64,000 nucleotides of DNA, taken from assembly GCF_900105615.1 (NCBI RefSeq), contig NZ_LT630003.1, positions 2,170,001-2,234,000 of the forward strand, written 5' to 3'. The position numbers and the translations under genes are program-made. Positions 33,135 to 42,566 of the stretch are shown piece after piece (the first letter of the stretch is position 1; the number at the start of each line of letters is the position of its first letter). Origin of the DNA: Lacrimispora sphenoides JCM 1415 (lineage in GTDB: Bacteria > Bacillota > Clostridia > Lachnospirales > Lachnospiraceae). The notes under the pieces were generated by a model. The model was given only the letters and a program-made list of their open reading frames with translations, was not told the DNA's origin and ran no database searches.

Positions 33135-34133
33135 TTATGTCTCCTGCTCTGTGATAGATTTTAAAGGCAGATCTTTCAGAAAATATGCATTGGAATTTGC
33201 ATACAGTCCCTCTTCACTGCGGCAGACTACACGGATGTAGCCTTCCCTTCCCGTTAGAGGAAACCTTGCTTCCTCCAATGAATCTCCTTTAAGCGCAATT
33301 TTCATGCGGCAGTTCTTGCCTTCCATTTTCATATAAATCTTCTCTACAGGGCTGGTCTTTACAACCAGGTCCTTGCCTTCGATGTAGAGGGAATGAATCT
33401 CAGGACCCATGGAGCTGTAGAAATCTCCTCTTTTTAAGGCCTGCATCACCGCCGGATAAGTAAGCTCCCTTGCCCTGATCTTTATAAAACCTCCGAAAGA
33501 ATCACTGAGCGGATGCCCCATGGAATGTTCATTCTGGTTGCCGTCTGATGCCAGGCAATAAATTTCCTTATGACAGCGCAGCATCTCATCATAAACCTGG
33601 GGATTATAGCCATCCAATCCCTCAAGGTCGCTGCGGTAATGGTAAATTTCCATGGCAAAAAGTCCTTCAAGTCCTGTATAATCATCATAATTCTGCATGG
33701 AACGGTATGGGTGGCAGTCACATGCCAGGAAGCCCAGCTGCTTCATTTTCTTTATGTAAGCATTGGCGCCCAAACCGCCATCCTTCCGATTTTCCGGTCC
33801 ACAGGCTCCTGCCTTCTCTTCCTGCATCTCATCCGGGCTGCAGTCATAGAAATTCATATGAAACGTTCGTTCTTCTGCCTGAACTCCATCCATAGGATCG
33901 TTCTTTATGTCAGTCCCAAAGCCTGCCAGGGCCAGAAAATCCTTTGAGTTCAATTCCGGGTGAGGGCAATATTTCCCGTGATCCGTATAGGCTACGATCT
34001 GGTATCCCCTTTTCTGATACTCCTCTTTCACTTCTTCAGGTGTCAGCTTTCCATCGGAAGCTGTTGTATGGCAGTGCATATTCGCTTTATAAAAATCCCC
34101 CTCCCTGGGGAGAAGATAAATCCGTTCTTCCAT
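33135..34133 (-). CDS. PHP domain protein (CehA/McbA-type metallohydrolase), copy 2
   Basis: 332 residues, a clear paralogue of the 30873 product through its whole length: shared YLLPREGDFYKANMHCHT, TASDGKLTPEE, YTDHGKY, LACDCHPYRSMQNYDDY and SMGPEIHSLYIEGKDLVVKT. Metal-binding histidines and aspartates are conserved. It begins with an ATG 77 bases after the binding-protein stop, behind the hairpin at 34173-34204. One of the pair may have shifted specificity; the C-terminal domains differ more than the metal site. Confidence 0.87.
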   Translation of the reverse strand: MEERIYLLPREGDFYKANMHCHTTASDGKLTPEEVKEEYQKRGYQIVAYTDHGKYCPHPELNSKDFLALAGFGTDIKNDPMDGVQAEERTFHMNFYDCSPDEMQEEKAGACGPENRKDGGLGANAYIKKMKQLGFLACDCHPYRSMQNYDDYTGLEGLFAMEIYHYRSDLEGLDGYNPQVYDEMLRCHKEIYCLASDGNQNEHSMGHPLSDSFGGFIKIRARELTYPAVMQALKRGDFYSSMGPEIHSLYIEGKDLVVKTSPVEKIYMKMEGKNCRMKIALKGDSLEEARFPLTGREGYIRVVCRSEEGLYANSNAYFLKDLPLKSITEQET

Positions 34134-34172
34134 TGCTCTTCCCTTTCCTGCCGGTTCTTTCTACATTGGAAA

Positions 34173-34204
34173 GAAAGTACTGCCATATATATGGCAGCAC
34201 TTTC
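34173..34204 (-). terminator. Hairpin between the binding-protein gene and the PHP gene
   Basis: 15-bp stem (34173-34187 with 34190-34204, one mismatch) followed on the minus strand by TTTCC. Placed right after the binding-protein stop, so it probably ends or protects most of that transcript and lowers expression of the PHP-MFS-PHP genes. Confidence 0.6.
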
Positions 34205-34210
34205 CTATTA

Positions 34211-35593
34211 TTACTCTGCTTCTTTTATTGCCTCATTCGCTCTTTCCTGAATGGACTTCATAGTGTCTTCCAGTGACTTTTGTCCCTGTCCGTATAACTG
34301 ACCTTCCTCGGTGTAGATCTGTCCGATGGTTGTATCAGCGGTACCCATGATCTTTTCATTTAAATACAGTCTGCTGTTGTCAAACCAGCCTGCCATAAAG
34401 TCTTCTACGGTTAAGTTGTCATCTTTAAATTTAGGAAGCAGGCTGCTTTCAATATAGGATTTTGCTTCGTCCTCTGTTAAGATCTTTGCAGGAACGCGTC
34501 CATAACCTAAAGTATATTTGTTTTCGCAGATTGTTTTGATTGCTTCAAATGCTGCTTCTTTGTTCTTAGAGGTCTTAGGAATCGCATAGCAGTTAGTAAT
34601 TGTCAGGGAAGATGGTTCGGAGCCTTCCGGATAAGGCATCGGAAGAATTCCCAGTTCCCAGTCTCTTGGGTATTTTTCCTTATCAGATAAGGCGCTTGCT
34701 ACCCAGCCGCCGTATACGTACATACCGATGTTTCCATTTACCATAAAGGAGTTATATGGATATGTACCGGAAGCCAGATCCAGGCAGTTAGGCTGGATCT
34801 TTAATTCATTGCCCAGGCTATAGAACCACTTCATAGCATCCGCATATGCCGGATCATCAAAATTAGCTGTTCCATCTGCCTTATAAGGGGATACGCCCTT
34901 CTGGTTTGCCTGCAGATAGTTGCATGCAACATCATCGCTCATAAAGGAGCCCCAGACATTGTTATCAGGATTGTTAAGCTTTTGAGCGGTCTCCACATAT
35001 TTTTCCCATGTCCAGCCTTCTGCGGTAGGATATGGAACGTTTGCATCATCAAAAATCTTCTTGTTATAATAGGTCAGCCAGATATCTTTTTCTGCTGGAA
35101 TTGCATATGTCTGATCTTCAAATTTTACTGTTTGACCACCATACACGGTTTCCATATCATAATTATCTGCTTTTGCAAACTCATCCATTGGCTCTAAAAC
35201 GGCAGCTTTGTAGAATTCTTCTAATTGAAGCGGAGTTCTGTTTACAATGTCCATTTCTTCGCCAGCCATTAAGCTTACAAGCACCTTGTCCATTTCACCT
35301 GCTTTAGAAGTAGGTGTGATGAAAAACTCTACATTAATGCCTGTCTTTTCTTTGATTAAGTCTACCATCTCTTTTGTTTCAGCGCCAGTTGCAGCGTTAT
35401 CTGTCAGTGCCCATTTTACAGTAACACCATCGTATGGTTTGCCGCTGTCTGCTTTTTGAGTGGTATCCGCTGCTTTACTGCTGTCCGCACCGGCCTTAGT
35501 ATTACCGGATGCTCCACATCCGGCAGTACCTAAAACCATCGTTGCAGCCAGGCTGAAAGCAACGCTTCGTCTTAATGCACTTCTTAATTTCAT
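34211..35593 (-). CDS. Extracellular oligosaccharide-binding lipoprotein (family 1 SBP)
   Basis: 460 residues. Lipoprotein signal with lipobox GTAGC (Cys26), then a Ser/Ala/Lys/Asp-rich linker, then the family 1 binding fold (VTVKWALTDNA, DMVNRTPLQ-like loop DIVNRTPLQLEE, WLTYYNKKIFDDANVPYPTAEGWTWE quoted in part, GNIGMYVYGGWV). It is the only binding protein near the two permeases at 40649-42420, so it most likely serves that importer. The ATPase must come from elsewhere (a shared MsmX-type protein). The leader has a TATAAT without a good -35, suggesting activation by the regulator at 44431. Confidence 0.9.
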   Translation of the reverse strand: MKLRSALRRSVAFSLAATMVLGTAGCGASGNTKAGADSSKAADTTQKADSGKPYDGVTVKWALTDNAATGAETKEMVDLIKEKTGINVEFFITPTSKAGEMDKVLVSLMAGEEMDIVNRTPLQLEEFYKAAVLEPMDEFAKADNYDMETVYGGQTVKFEDQTYAIPAEKDIWLTYYNKKIFDDANVPYPTAEGWTWEKYVETAQKLNNPDNNVWGSFMSDDVACNYLQANQKGVSPYKADGTANFDDPAYADAMKWFYSLGNELKIQPNCLDLASGTYPYNSFMVNGNIGMYVYGGWVASALSDKEKYPRDWELGILPMPYPEGSEPSSLTITNCYAIPKTSKNKEAAFEAIKTICENKYTLGYGRVPAKILTEDEAKSYIESSLLPKFKDDNLTVEDFMAGWFDNSRLYLNEKIMGTADTTIGQIYTEEGQLYGQGQKSLEDTMKSIQERANEAIKEAE

Positions 35594-35722
35594 ATCTGTT
35601 ACCCTCCTTTTGTTTATAACCCTATTATAGCTAACATTTTATCTGGTTTATATAGGTTGTATTTTAACTTTATATGTTATTTTTATCATTCTATCGGTAT
35701 TTTCAAAAGAAAACCGATTTTT

Positions 35723-37132
35723 TTATTCATATATACCAATAAACGAAAGGACGGGTTCAATCCTTGAATCTAAAATTTGTATAATCAGTATATCCGATTC
35801 TATCTGAGGAAAGCGGGCGATTTTTTTATAACCGACGGTAGTCCCCTTATATACGCTGACAGGGCTTCCATTCCTCAAAGACAAAATTTCAAAAGCCTCA
35901 ATTCTCTGGCTTTTTAATATGTTCTCTTTTAAAATAACGGCTGAAATCTTTTGGGGCGTATCCCAGGAAATCTTAAATTCTGCCTTTGGACCGTTTCCAT
36001 GGTAACAGGTCTCATAATCATCTTTATATACGCTTTTTGCTGCATTCCATTCATTTTCTTCTTTGACCAGAATTTCAGCTCCTTCTATCAGGTTATTCCT
36101 ATATCTATTATGTATTTCCCTGCCCAGCTCCTGAAGCCTTTTTACATCTTCCTCATGAAGCTGTCCGTTTGGCATCGGTGGAATATTCAAAAGAAGTGTT
36201 GTGTTTCCCCCTACGGATTTTTCATAAATATCAATTAAGTTTTCCAGGGACCGTACTTTATCATCCTCTTCCGGATGATAAAACCAGCCCGGCCTTATGG
36301 ATACATCCACTTCTGCCGGATACCAGATCAAGTGTTGTTCTTCTGCTAAACGTTCCCTGCTTCCTAAATCCTCTTCCATACTGCTTATGACTCTTTGCCG
36401 GAAAGAGGGATCATCCGTATGCTGGCTTAAAGCTGCTATCCGCTCTGCCACGGATAAATCTGCCGGTACAACACTCCATTCACTGGGGCGGGTATCACCT
36501 GCCTCATTGCCGCACCAGCGGACATCAGGACCGCTTACGGAAATACAGGCTTCCGGCATATAGTTTCTTACGGTATCGTAATAACGCTGCCAGTCATAAA
36601 CCTGTTTTTTACCATTCGGACCTTCCCCGCAGGCACCGTCAAACCATACGCTAAAAATATCTCCATATCCGGTAAGCAGTTCTGTAAGCTGTGCTGCGAA
36701 ATAATCATCATATGCCTTTCCCTGTCCATAGGTTTCCTGATTCCGATCCCATGGAGAAAGGTAGATGCCAAATTTCAGACCAGCTTTTTTACAAGCCTCT
36801 GATACTTCTTTAACAATATCTCCTTTTCCATTCCCATAAGGACTGTACTTCACAGAATGATTGGTGTATTTACTGGGCCATAAGCAAAATCCGTCATGGT
36901 GCTTACAGGTAAGGATTGCGCCTTTCATTCCTGCCGCCTTAATCGCTTGGATCCATTGGTCTGCATCCATTTGATCAGGATTAAAAATTTCAGGTGATTC
37001 GGTTCCATATCCCCATTCTGTTCCGGTAAACGTATTTACCGTAAAATGAAAGAATGCATAAAATTCTGTTTTCTGCAGCATGACCTGCCTGTCAGACGGT
37101 ACAATGCTTATAAGTCTTTCATCTAATCTCAT
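35723..37132 (-). CDS. Alpha-L-fucosidase-like glycoside hydrolase (GH29)
   Basis: 469 residues. GH29 catalytic barrel: FYAFFHFTVNTFTGTEWG, LTCKHHDGFCLWPSKYTNHS, FGIYLSPWDRN and the nucleophile region FSVWFDGACG (Asp). A short C-terminal beta domain of F5/8-type character follows (about 360-469). No signal peptide, so it acts on imported oligosaccharide. The start is the ATG at 37130-37132 with AAAGAGAG upstream; the longer frame would overlap the GH88 gene. The start lies 14 bases after the GH88 stop at 37147, so the two are probably co-translated. Confidence 0.9.
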   Translation of the reverse strand: MRLDERLISIVPSDRQVMLQKTEFYAFFHFTVNTFTGTEWGYGTESPEIFNPDQMDADQWIQAIKAAGMKGAILTCKHHDGFCLWPSKYTNHSVKYSPYGNGKGDIVKEVSEACKKAGLKFGIYLSPWDRNQETYGQGKAYDDYFAAQLTELLTGYGDIFSVWFDGACGEGPNGKKQVYDWQRYYDTVRNYMPEACISVSGPDVRWCGNEAGDTRPSEWSVVPADLSVAERIAALSQHTDDPSFRQRVISSMEEDLGSRERLAEEQHLIWYPAEVDVSIRPGWFYHPEEDDKVRSLENLIDIYEKSVGGNTTLLLNIPPMPNGQLHEEDVKRLQELGREIHNRYRNNLIEGAEILVKEENEWNAAKSVYKDDYETCYHGNGPKAEFKISWDTPQKISAVILKENILKSQRIEAFEILSLRNGSPVSVYKGTTVGYKKIARFPQIESDILIIQILDSRIEPVLSFIGIYE

Positions 37133-37146
37133 TTTTACTCTCTTTT

Positions 37147-38322
37147 CTACCAGTAGACCTTCCACTGTCCTATGATCCGTACAAGTGCTTCTGTATAAAA
37201 GTAATCCCCCCACAGTGTGCACTCATCAACTCCGCTATCCTTTACCGTGTTATAAGGAGAACTTTTGGCATAGGTGGAATGAAGCAATATACCGTTGGTA
37301 TTTTCCCCGGTATGGTATAAACAGTGCTTTGTCAGTGCTTTTATTAAACGTTTTGCCTGCTGCTGTAGATCCTTTGCTTCCTCCGGTTCCAGATATTTTG
37401 CCATCTCGAGCATACCGCAGGCTGCTATTGCTGCGGAAGAAGAATCTCTCGGTTCCCCACTGCCATCGGTAAAATCAAAATCCCAATAAGGAACCAGATC
37501 CTTTGGTAAATGCTCCAGAAAACACGCTGTAATCTTTCGAAAGCTTTCCAGATACATTGGATCTGGACAATATTTATAAGCGATTGCAGAACCATAGATA
37601 CCCCACGCCTGGCCTCTGGCCCATATGGAACCGTCTCTATACCCTTGAGCCGTTACTCCGCGAACCGGATTTCCTGCCTCCGGGTCAAAATAATAGGTAT
37701 GGTATGTAGAAGAGTCTTCACGGACTACGTAGTTCATGCTGGTTCGAATATGACGAAGTGCAGTTTCACGGTATTTTGAATCCTTGGTTTCTAGAGACGC
37801 CCAAAATAACAGCGGCATATTTAAAAGACAATCAATAATTAACCGGTATTCCTTAGGATCTCCCAGCGTTCCCCAGGCCTGAAAGAAATCTCCTTTATCC
37901 TGAAACCGCCCCATCAGGTTATCTGCTGCCATCAGAGCAGTTTCCCTTGCCAGCTTGTCACCAGTAAGTTTATAGGCGGCCACACAGGAGGGAGTATATA
38001 AAAAGCCCATATCATGATGGTCTACTACAATTCTTTTGATCAGCCGTTCCCTAAAGCCTGGGACTTGATAAAGGGCGGCTTCCTTGAAAGCCGCCTCCTT
38101 TGTCTGTTCATATGCAAGCCACAGCTGTCCGGTCCAAAATCCATTAGTCCAGTCATTGTTTTCTGTGGCAGGATATATCTGGTTTACACTGCTTGCCCCC
38201 GGGAAACTGTCATAAAATTTTGAACTATTATTTCTAATGCGGGCAACCACATGATCCAGCGCATGATGCGCTTCCTCTACGGTGATCGCCTCATATGTTT
38301 CAAGTGTTTCCTTTGTCTGCAT
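37147..38322 (-). CDS. Unsaturated glucuronyl hydrolase family protein (GH88)
   Basis: 391 residues, an (alpha/alpha)6 barrel type enzyme. Typical motifs: NDWTNGFWTGQLWLAYE with a catalytic-type Asp, HHDMGFLYTPSC, and AQGYRDGSIWARGQAWGIYG with the second Asp, also DSSAAAIAACGMLE-like DSSSAAIAACGMLE. It removes unsaturated uronic acids from the ends of lyase-cut polysaccharides. Cytoplasmic, no signal peptide. Placed after a GH112 phosphorylase and before GH29, within one sugar-use operon. Confidence 0.92.
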   Translation of the reverse strand: MQTKETLETYEAITVEEAHHALDHVVARIRNNSSKFYDSFPGASSVNQIYPATENNDWTNGFWTGQLWLAYEQTKEAAFKEAALYQVPGFRERLIKRIVVDHHDMGFLYTPSCVAAYKLTGDKLARETALMAADNLMGRFQDKGDFFQAWGTLGDPKEYRLIIDCLLNMPLLFWASLETKDSKYRETALRHIRTSMNYVVREDSSTYHTYYFDPEAGNPVRGVTAQGYRDGSIWARGQAWGIYGSAIAYKYCPDPMYLESFRKITACFLEHLPKDLVPYWDFDFTDGSGEPRDSSSAAIAACGMLEMAKYLEPEEAKDLQQQAKRLIKALTKHCLYHTGENTNGILLHSTYAKSSPYNTVKDSGVDECTLWGDYFYTEALVRIIGQWKVYW

Positions 38323-38350
38323 AATGATAACGGGCCCTTTCTAGTCTTGT

Positions 38351-38386
38351 ATATCCGATTGATTCACTCGGATGTCAATCGGATAT
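38351..38386. repeat. Perfect 12-bp inverted repeat next to family B copy B3
   Basis: ATATCCGATTGA and its exact complement are separated by 12 bases. The right arm is part of repeat B3, so the palindrome looks like a partial inverted B copy abutting B3. Confidence 0.75.
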
Positions 38387-38421
38387 TCGCAATCCGCATT
38401 GCTGCTTGATGAGGTTAAAAT
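38374..38421 (+). repeat. Family B repeat, copy B3
   Basis: Same 45-48 bp unit as B1 and B2 but on the plus strand: GTCAATCGGATATTCGCAAT, CCGC, then TGCTTGATGAGGTTAAAAT. Its last bases include the stop codon of the GH112 gene. Confidence 0.85.
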
Positions 38422-40580
38422 GAAAACCACAAAATATCATTTGCCTTTAACTGCATGGAGCAAGCCTGGCCATTTCCGTCATAAATCACGGTTTCCTGAG
38501 GCTCATACGTATTGTTTACGATACAATACTTGCCGGTAGCCGGATAATAATTAACTTCTACATGATAGTTGCTGCTATACCATTTCTTCATTTCCTGCTC
38601 CATGCCTGCAGCCCAGAAAATTGCCCGGTAAAGCATTCTGGAATTCTCAAAGGAATAGGGGATTCCGCTGATATATACGCTTCTTCCGTCTCCAAACTGG
38701 TTGACAGCCATCTGGACATCTTCCCCGTCCTTTTTTAAGATCTCTGCATCGGAAAGAGCATAGATGTTTTTCATCCCCTCTCCGAAATCAATGGCTTCGG
38801 AGGAATCCTCTGTAATAAAATGGCTGTGTTCTTCCCAGTTGTATTTATCAGTTGACATAGAAAAGCCCACTTCTTTATTTACGCCCAGCACATTTGCCAG
38901 GGTAAAATACCTGCCTTGATATTCACAGGCAGACGGCTCTCCCACTCCGATCAATCCGCCGCCCTGTGCAACAAAGGCCTTTACAGCGCTGGTGACTTTA
39001 GGATTGGTCCAATAGGTTCCGCCGCTTGGAGCCGTATAGGCATCGCCAACATTGATGACTACCTTGCATTTCTTTAATACATCCGGATCAGCGATCACAT
39101 CCTCAAAGCTTAAGAATTCCACATCAAACGGCATTCCGCTTAAGGCTTCCAGCACTCCGGCATAGGAATAGGTCTGTTTATAATCAATGGCATGGGCTAC
39201 CATATGAGTTCCCCAGGAACGGATCTTTCCCCAGGAATTCAGCACTCCCACCTTAAAGTGGCTGTACGGGCTTTGTCCCCCTACATTTTCATAAAGAAGG
39301 CGGAATTCATCGCATACCTCTTCTATATACTGGATAAAATCAGGGAATTCCAAAGCCAGCTTTAAATATCCGCCATATCCGATCCGGTCTACCGGTTTCC
39401 TTAAGATGGCCCGCCTAGCTGTTACCCAGTTTACCTTTGCCTCCTTGATCGGATCGCCGCCTTCACAGAATACATCAGGGAAGAAATAAGGTAAAAAGCG
39501 GCCTTCTGTATATTTTACTCCCGGAATATCGGAAATCAGGCGAAGGGTGGTGCCGTTGCCCACGCTTCCCACAACCGCATCCAGTCCTACGTTTTTAAAG
39601 TACTCTCCAAATGGTTCCGTACCGATCCAATGATCTCCTAAGAACATCATGGCTTCCTTGCCGCTATCGTGGCAGATATCCACAAGAACCTTCATGAGCT
39701 TTGATACCTCTCTCTGCTGGAACTCCTGGAAATCACGGAACTCCTTAGAGGGCACCCGGTTGGTATTGTTATGATAGCCTTGGTCAATGATATATTCCGG
39801 ACGGAAGGGATAGCCTGCCTCTTTTTCAAACTGCTCTAAAATATAAGGGCTGATACTGGCGCTGTATCCAAACCAGTCAACGAATTTTTCTTTTGCATAT
39901 TCATTAAATACAAGAGTGAACTGATGGAAAAACGTTGTAAAACGCACTACATTGCTGTCTGGATTTTCCTCCATCCAGAGTTTTAATTTTTCAATTACAT
40001 GGCCCTGGGTCTTTGGCTGTCGCACGTCAAACGTGATCTGATGCTCCACATCCTGCCAGTCGTTGGTAATAAAATTATACATATGAACAGGATCCCAGAT
40101 GATAAACGCCAGAAAACTTACCGTATAATCGTGATATCTCTCCGGATTGGAGATTATGACTTCCTGGGTATTTTCATCATATCCCCATGCACTTGCAGCC
40201 AAAGGCTCTCCTGTTGTACGGTCCACTACCTCCCACCAGCGTTTGATATCATGAAGGGTGTTGGGCTTCAACTGATCTTTATACAGATGCTTCATCAATG
40301 GGATGCGAAGCTCTCCCTCTTCCATTGCCGTGTAAAACTCCGTCATCAAATATACCTGCTGGACCTCATCCGGGTTTTTATTTGCCCATTCGTTGTCCTT
40401 TCTGGTGGTATAATAGGTAGAGTAGATCTTAGCGGGCATCTTCTTAAGCTCATCCGGCATATTCGTCCCGTCACAATCCCGCAGAGCGTCAGCTCCCCAT
40501 CTCTTGGCAATCTCTTTTGTCTCCTGAATCATATCCACATCCGTGGGAACAGTGACTCTTCCGGTAAGTTTTTTTTCCAT
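38415..40580 (-). CDS. 1,3-beta-galactosyl-N-acetylhexosamine phosphorylase family (GH112)
   Basis: 721 residues, the usual length for GH112. Motifs include RWGADALRDCDGTNMPDEL near the N-terminus (a catalytic-acid type Asp-rich loop), STYYTTRKDNEWA, RFTTFFHQFTLVFNE, FLGDHWIGTEPFGEYF and GVGEPSACEYQG. The family phosphorolyses galactosyl-GlcNAc/GalNAc or galactosyl-rhamnose disaccharides to galactose-1-phosphate. Cytoplasmic. With GH88 in the same operon, plant rhamnogalacturonan disaccharides are as plausible as host mucin or milk sugars; I cannot decide acceptor specificity from sequence alone. Confidence 0.92.
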   Translation of the reverse strand: MEKKLTGRVTVPTDVDMIQETKEIAKRWGADALRDCDGTNMPDELKKMPAKIYSTYYTTRKDNEWANKNPDEVQQVYLMTEFYTAMEEGELRIPLMKHLYKDQLKPNTLHDIKRWWEVVDRTTGEPLAASAWGYDENTQEVIISNPERYHDYTVSFLAFIIWDPVHMYNFITNDWQDVEHQITFDVRQPKTQGHVIEKLKLWMEENPDSNVVRFTTFFHQFTLVFNEYAKEKFVDWFGYSASISPYILEQFEKEAGYPFRPEYIIDQGYHNNTNRVPSKEFRDFQEFQQREVSKLMKVLVDICHDSGKEAMMFLGDHWIGTEPFGEYFKNVGLDAVVGSVGNGTTLRLISDIPGVKYTEGRFLPYFFPDVFCEGGDPIKEAKVNWVTARRAILRKPVDRIGYGGYLKLALEFPDFIQYIEEVCDEFRLLYENVGGQSPYSHFKVGVLNSWGKIRSWGTHMVAHAIDYKQTYSYAGVLEALSGMPFDVEFLSFEDVIADPDVLKKCKVVINVGDAYTAPSGGTYWTNPKVTSAVKAFVAQGGGLIGVGEPSACEYQGRYFTLANVLGVNKEVGFSMSTDKYNWEEHSHFITEDSSEAIDFGEGMKNIYALSDAEILKKDGEDVQMAVNQFGDGRSVYISGIPYSFENSRMLYRAIFWAAGMEQEMKKWYSSNYHVEVNYYPATGKYCIVNNTYEPQETVIYDGNGQACSMQLKANDILWFSF

Positions 40581-40648
40581 CTTATATCCCCTTTCTTTTT
40601 ATCCCTTTTTCATTTTCAGGTTATTTTTATACGTCTTAAATATCCATA

Positions 40649-41482
40649 TTATCCCTTTACACCGGAGGAAGCAACACCTTCGATGAAAAATTTCTGGCAG
40701 AACAGGAAAGCAACCAAAATCGGCAAAAGAACTACCGTTGCTGCTGCCATCTGAGCTCCGTAATCCTGGATCAGTCCGGAGGAGAACAGCTTCACTCCAA
40801 CGGACAGCATCTGCTTATCCATGGTTGATATGTACAGATACGGCCCCATATAGTCATTCCAGGACCAGGTAAAGGAAAACAGAGCCATGGTAGCAATGGC
40901 CGGTTTTGCCAATGGGAAAATGATTTTCCAATAAATCCGCAAATGGCTGCAGCCGTCAATTTTTGCCGCTTCACTGATGGAGTCCGGAATCGAAATAAAG
41001 GACTGGCGCAGAAGGAATACAAAATACACATCCACACAGCTTGGCAGGATCAGCGCCCACATGCTATCCAGAATATGTAGATTTTTAAAGATCATATATC
41101 TTGGTATGATCATAATGTCGCTGGGGATCATCATGGCTGACAGGAGTATGAGAAAGATTACGTCTTTTCCCCTGAATTTAATTCTTGCAAATCCATATGC
41201 CGTAAAGCTGACAAAGAATATCTTGATCGCAATGGTAAGAGCCGTCATGACCACCGTATTAACATACCATTTCTGAAAGTTATAAATGCCGTTTGTAAAC
41301 AATGCTTTAAAGTTCATCATGGTGGGGTTATCCGGAATCAAATGCCATGGAAACTTCATGACTTCTCCGCTGACCTTAAAGGAAGAGGAGATCATGAACA
41401 GAAACGGAAAATTTGACGCCAGCCCGATCAACAGGATAAATACTGTAAGTGCTATCTTTATACTTTTCTTTTTGCTTTTCAA
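40649..41482 (-). CDS. Carbohydrate ABC transporter permease (MalG-type)
   Basis: 277 residues with 6 membrane spans. Family features: FPFLFMISSSFKVSGEVMKFPWHLIP near the first span (quoted in part), and the EAA loop EAAKIDGCSHLRIYWKIIFPLAKPAIA that contacts the ATPase. It forms the importer with the MalF-type permease encoded 14 bases upstream. The binding protein is probably the 34211 product. Confidence 0.93.
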   Translation of the reverse strand: MKSKKKSIKIALTVFILLIGLASNFPFLFMISSSFKVSGEVMKFPWHLIPDNPTMMNFKALFTNGIYNFQKWYVNTVVMTALTIAIKIFFVSFTAYGFARIKFRGKDVIFLILLSAMMIPSDIMIIPRYMIFKNLHILDSMWALILPSCVDVYFVFLLRQSFISIPDSISEAAKIDGCSHLRIYWKIIFPLAKPAIATMALFSFTWSWNDYMGPYLYISTMDKQMLSVGVKLFSSGLIQDYGAQMAAATVVLLPILVAFLFCQKFFIEGVASSGVKG

Positions 41483-41496
41483 TTGAATATCCTCCC

Positions 41497-42420
41497 TTAA
41501 TAATTAACCCATTTTTTCTGCCCGCGCCACTGGATCAGTGTTACGATCATAACAATCACAAACATGACAAAAGCCATTGCACTTGCCAGACTTGTCTCAT
41601 ATTTCGTAAATGCAGTACGGACAATGTTTACGGCCATAACCGTGGTCGCCTGTCCCGGACCACCCTCGGTAAGGGCCTGTATGCAGGTAAAGTTCTGGAA
41701 GGAACCAATAATGGAACTTATTAAGAGGAAAAAGGTGGTAGGAGAAATCATCGGTATAATAATGTTGCGAATTCTCTGCCATTTTGTTGCTCCGTCGATC
41801 TGCGCCGCCTCCAAGAGCTCGGAGGGCACCTCCTGCAAAGCCCCAAGATATACCACCATGTTAAGACCCACGCTCTTCCATACGGATATCATGGCTACTG
41901 TGGGAAGAGCCAGCTTTAAGCTCTGTAAAAGCAGCGGCGGGTTAAATCCCAAATTTCTTAAAGCAATGATCATGGGGCTGTTATTCCCAAGCAAAACCTT
42001 AAAAATTACGGCTACTGCCACCATGTTGGACACATAAGGCATAAACACCATGGAGCGCATTGCTTTTTTCATATAGATCCCATTGTTCAGCATAAATGCC
42101 AGCACAAACCCAAGGATCATGATAACCGGCACATAAACCAGGGAGTATTGAAAGGTTCTTAACAGGGAATTTAAGATCTCCTTGTTAGTGAATATTTTTA
42201 TAAAGTTCTGTAACCCTACAAATTTAAGATTATCCAACCTTGTAATATATTTCACGTTTAAAAATGACATTACAACTGCAATGACAAAAGGAATGCCGGT
42301 GAATACAGTGAAAAAAATCAGGTAGGGGGAAATAAACAGCCACCCATACCTGTCTTCTTTTTTCTGGGCTAGTGATGTCTTTTCTTTTGTTTTGGATATT
42401 GGTTTTATTTCCTTGTTCAT
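41497..42420 (-). CDS. Sugar ABC transporter permease (MalF-type)
   Basis: 307 residues with 6 membrane spans after a basic cytoplasmic N-terminus (KPISKTKEKTSLAQKKEDRYG). EAA loop: LLEAAQIDGATKWQRIRNIIIPMISP. GGPGQATTVMAVNIVRTAF late is typical of this family. First structural gene after the kinase/regulator pair; it follows a 146-base leader with a GGAGAAAG/CTTTCTCC hairpin (42448-42480) but no clear terminator. Confidence 0.93.
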   Translation of the reverse strand: MNKEIKPISKTKEKTSLAQKKEDRYGWLFISPYLIFFTVFTGIPFVIAVVMSFLNVKYITRLDNLKFVGLQNFIKIFTNKEILNSLLRTFQYSLVYVPVIMILGFVLAFMLNNGIYMKKAMRSMVFMPYVSNMVAVAVIFKVLLGNNSPMIIALRNLGFNPPLLLQSLKLALPTVAMISVWKSVGLNMVVYLGALQEVPSELLEAAQIDGATKWQRIRNIIIPMISPTTFFLLISSIIGSFQNFTCIQALTEGGPGQATTVMAVNIVRTAFTKYETSLASAMAFVMFVIVMIVTLIQWRGQKKWVNY

Positions 42421-42447
42421 AGGCCTGCCTCTCGCTTTTTATTTTAG

Positions 42448-42480
42448 GGAGAAAGACTTATGGGAAAATAACCTTTCTCC
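42448..42480 (-). promoter_or_regulatory. Leader hairpin before the sugar permease operon
   Basis: 8-bp perfect stem GGAGAAAG/CTTTCTCC with a 17-base loop, between the kinase stop and the permease start. The GGAGAAAG arm resembles a ribosome-binding site but is not followed by a start codon. Role unknown. Confidence 0.4.
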
Positions 42481-42566
42481 TACTTATATTCTAACGGATT
42501 TTTTCCTGATAAACATAGGCCGATTTTTGTATTTGTTGGTTATTTTCGCTTTTTATCCTGTTTTAT

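Noticed and set aside
35690..35725. Plus-strand terminator (ATCGG...CCGAT plus seven T)
   Set aside because: No plus-strand gene lies upstream and the stem has a bulge; likely chance in an AT-rich gap.
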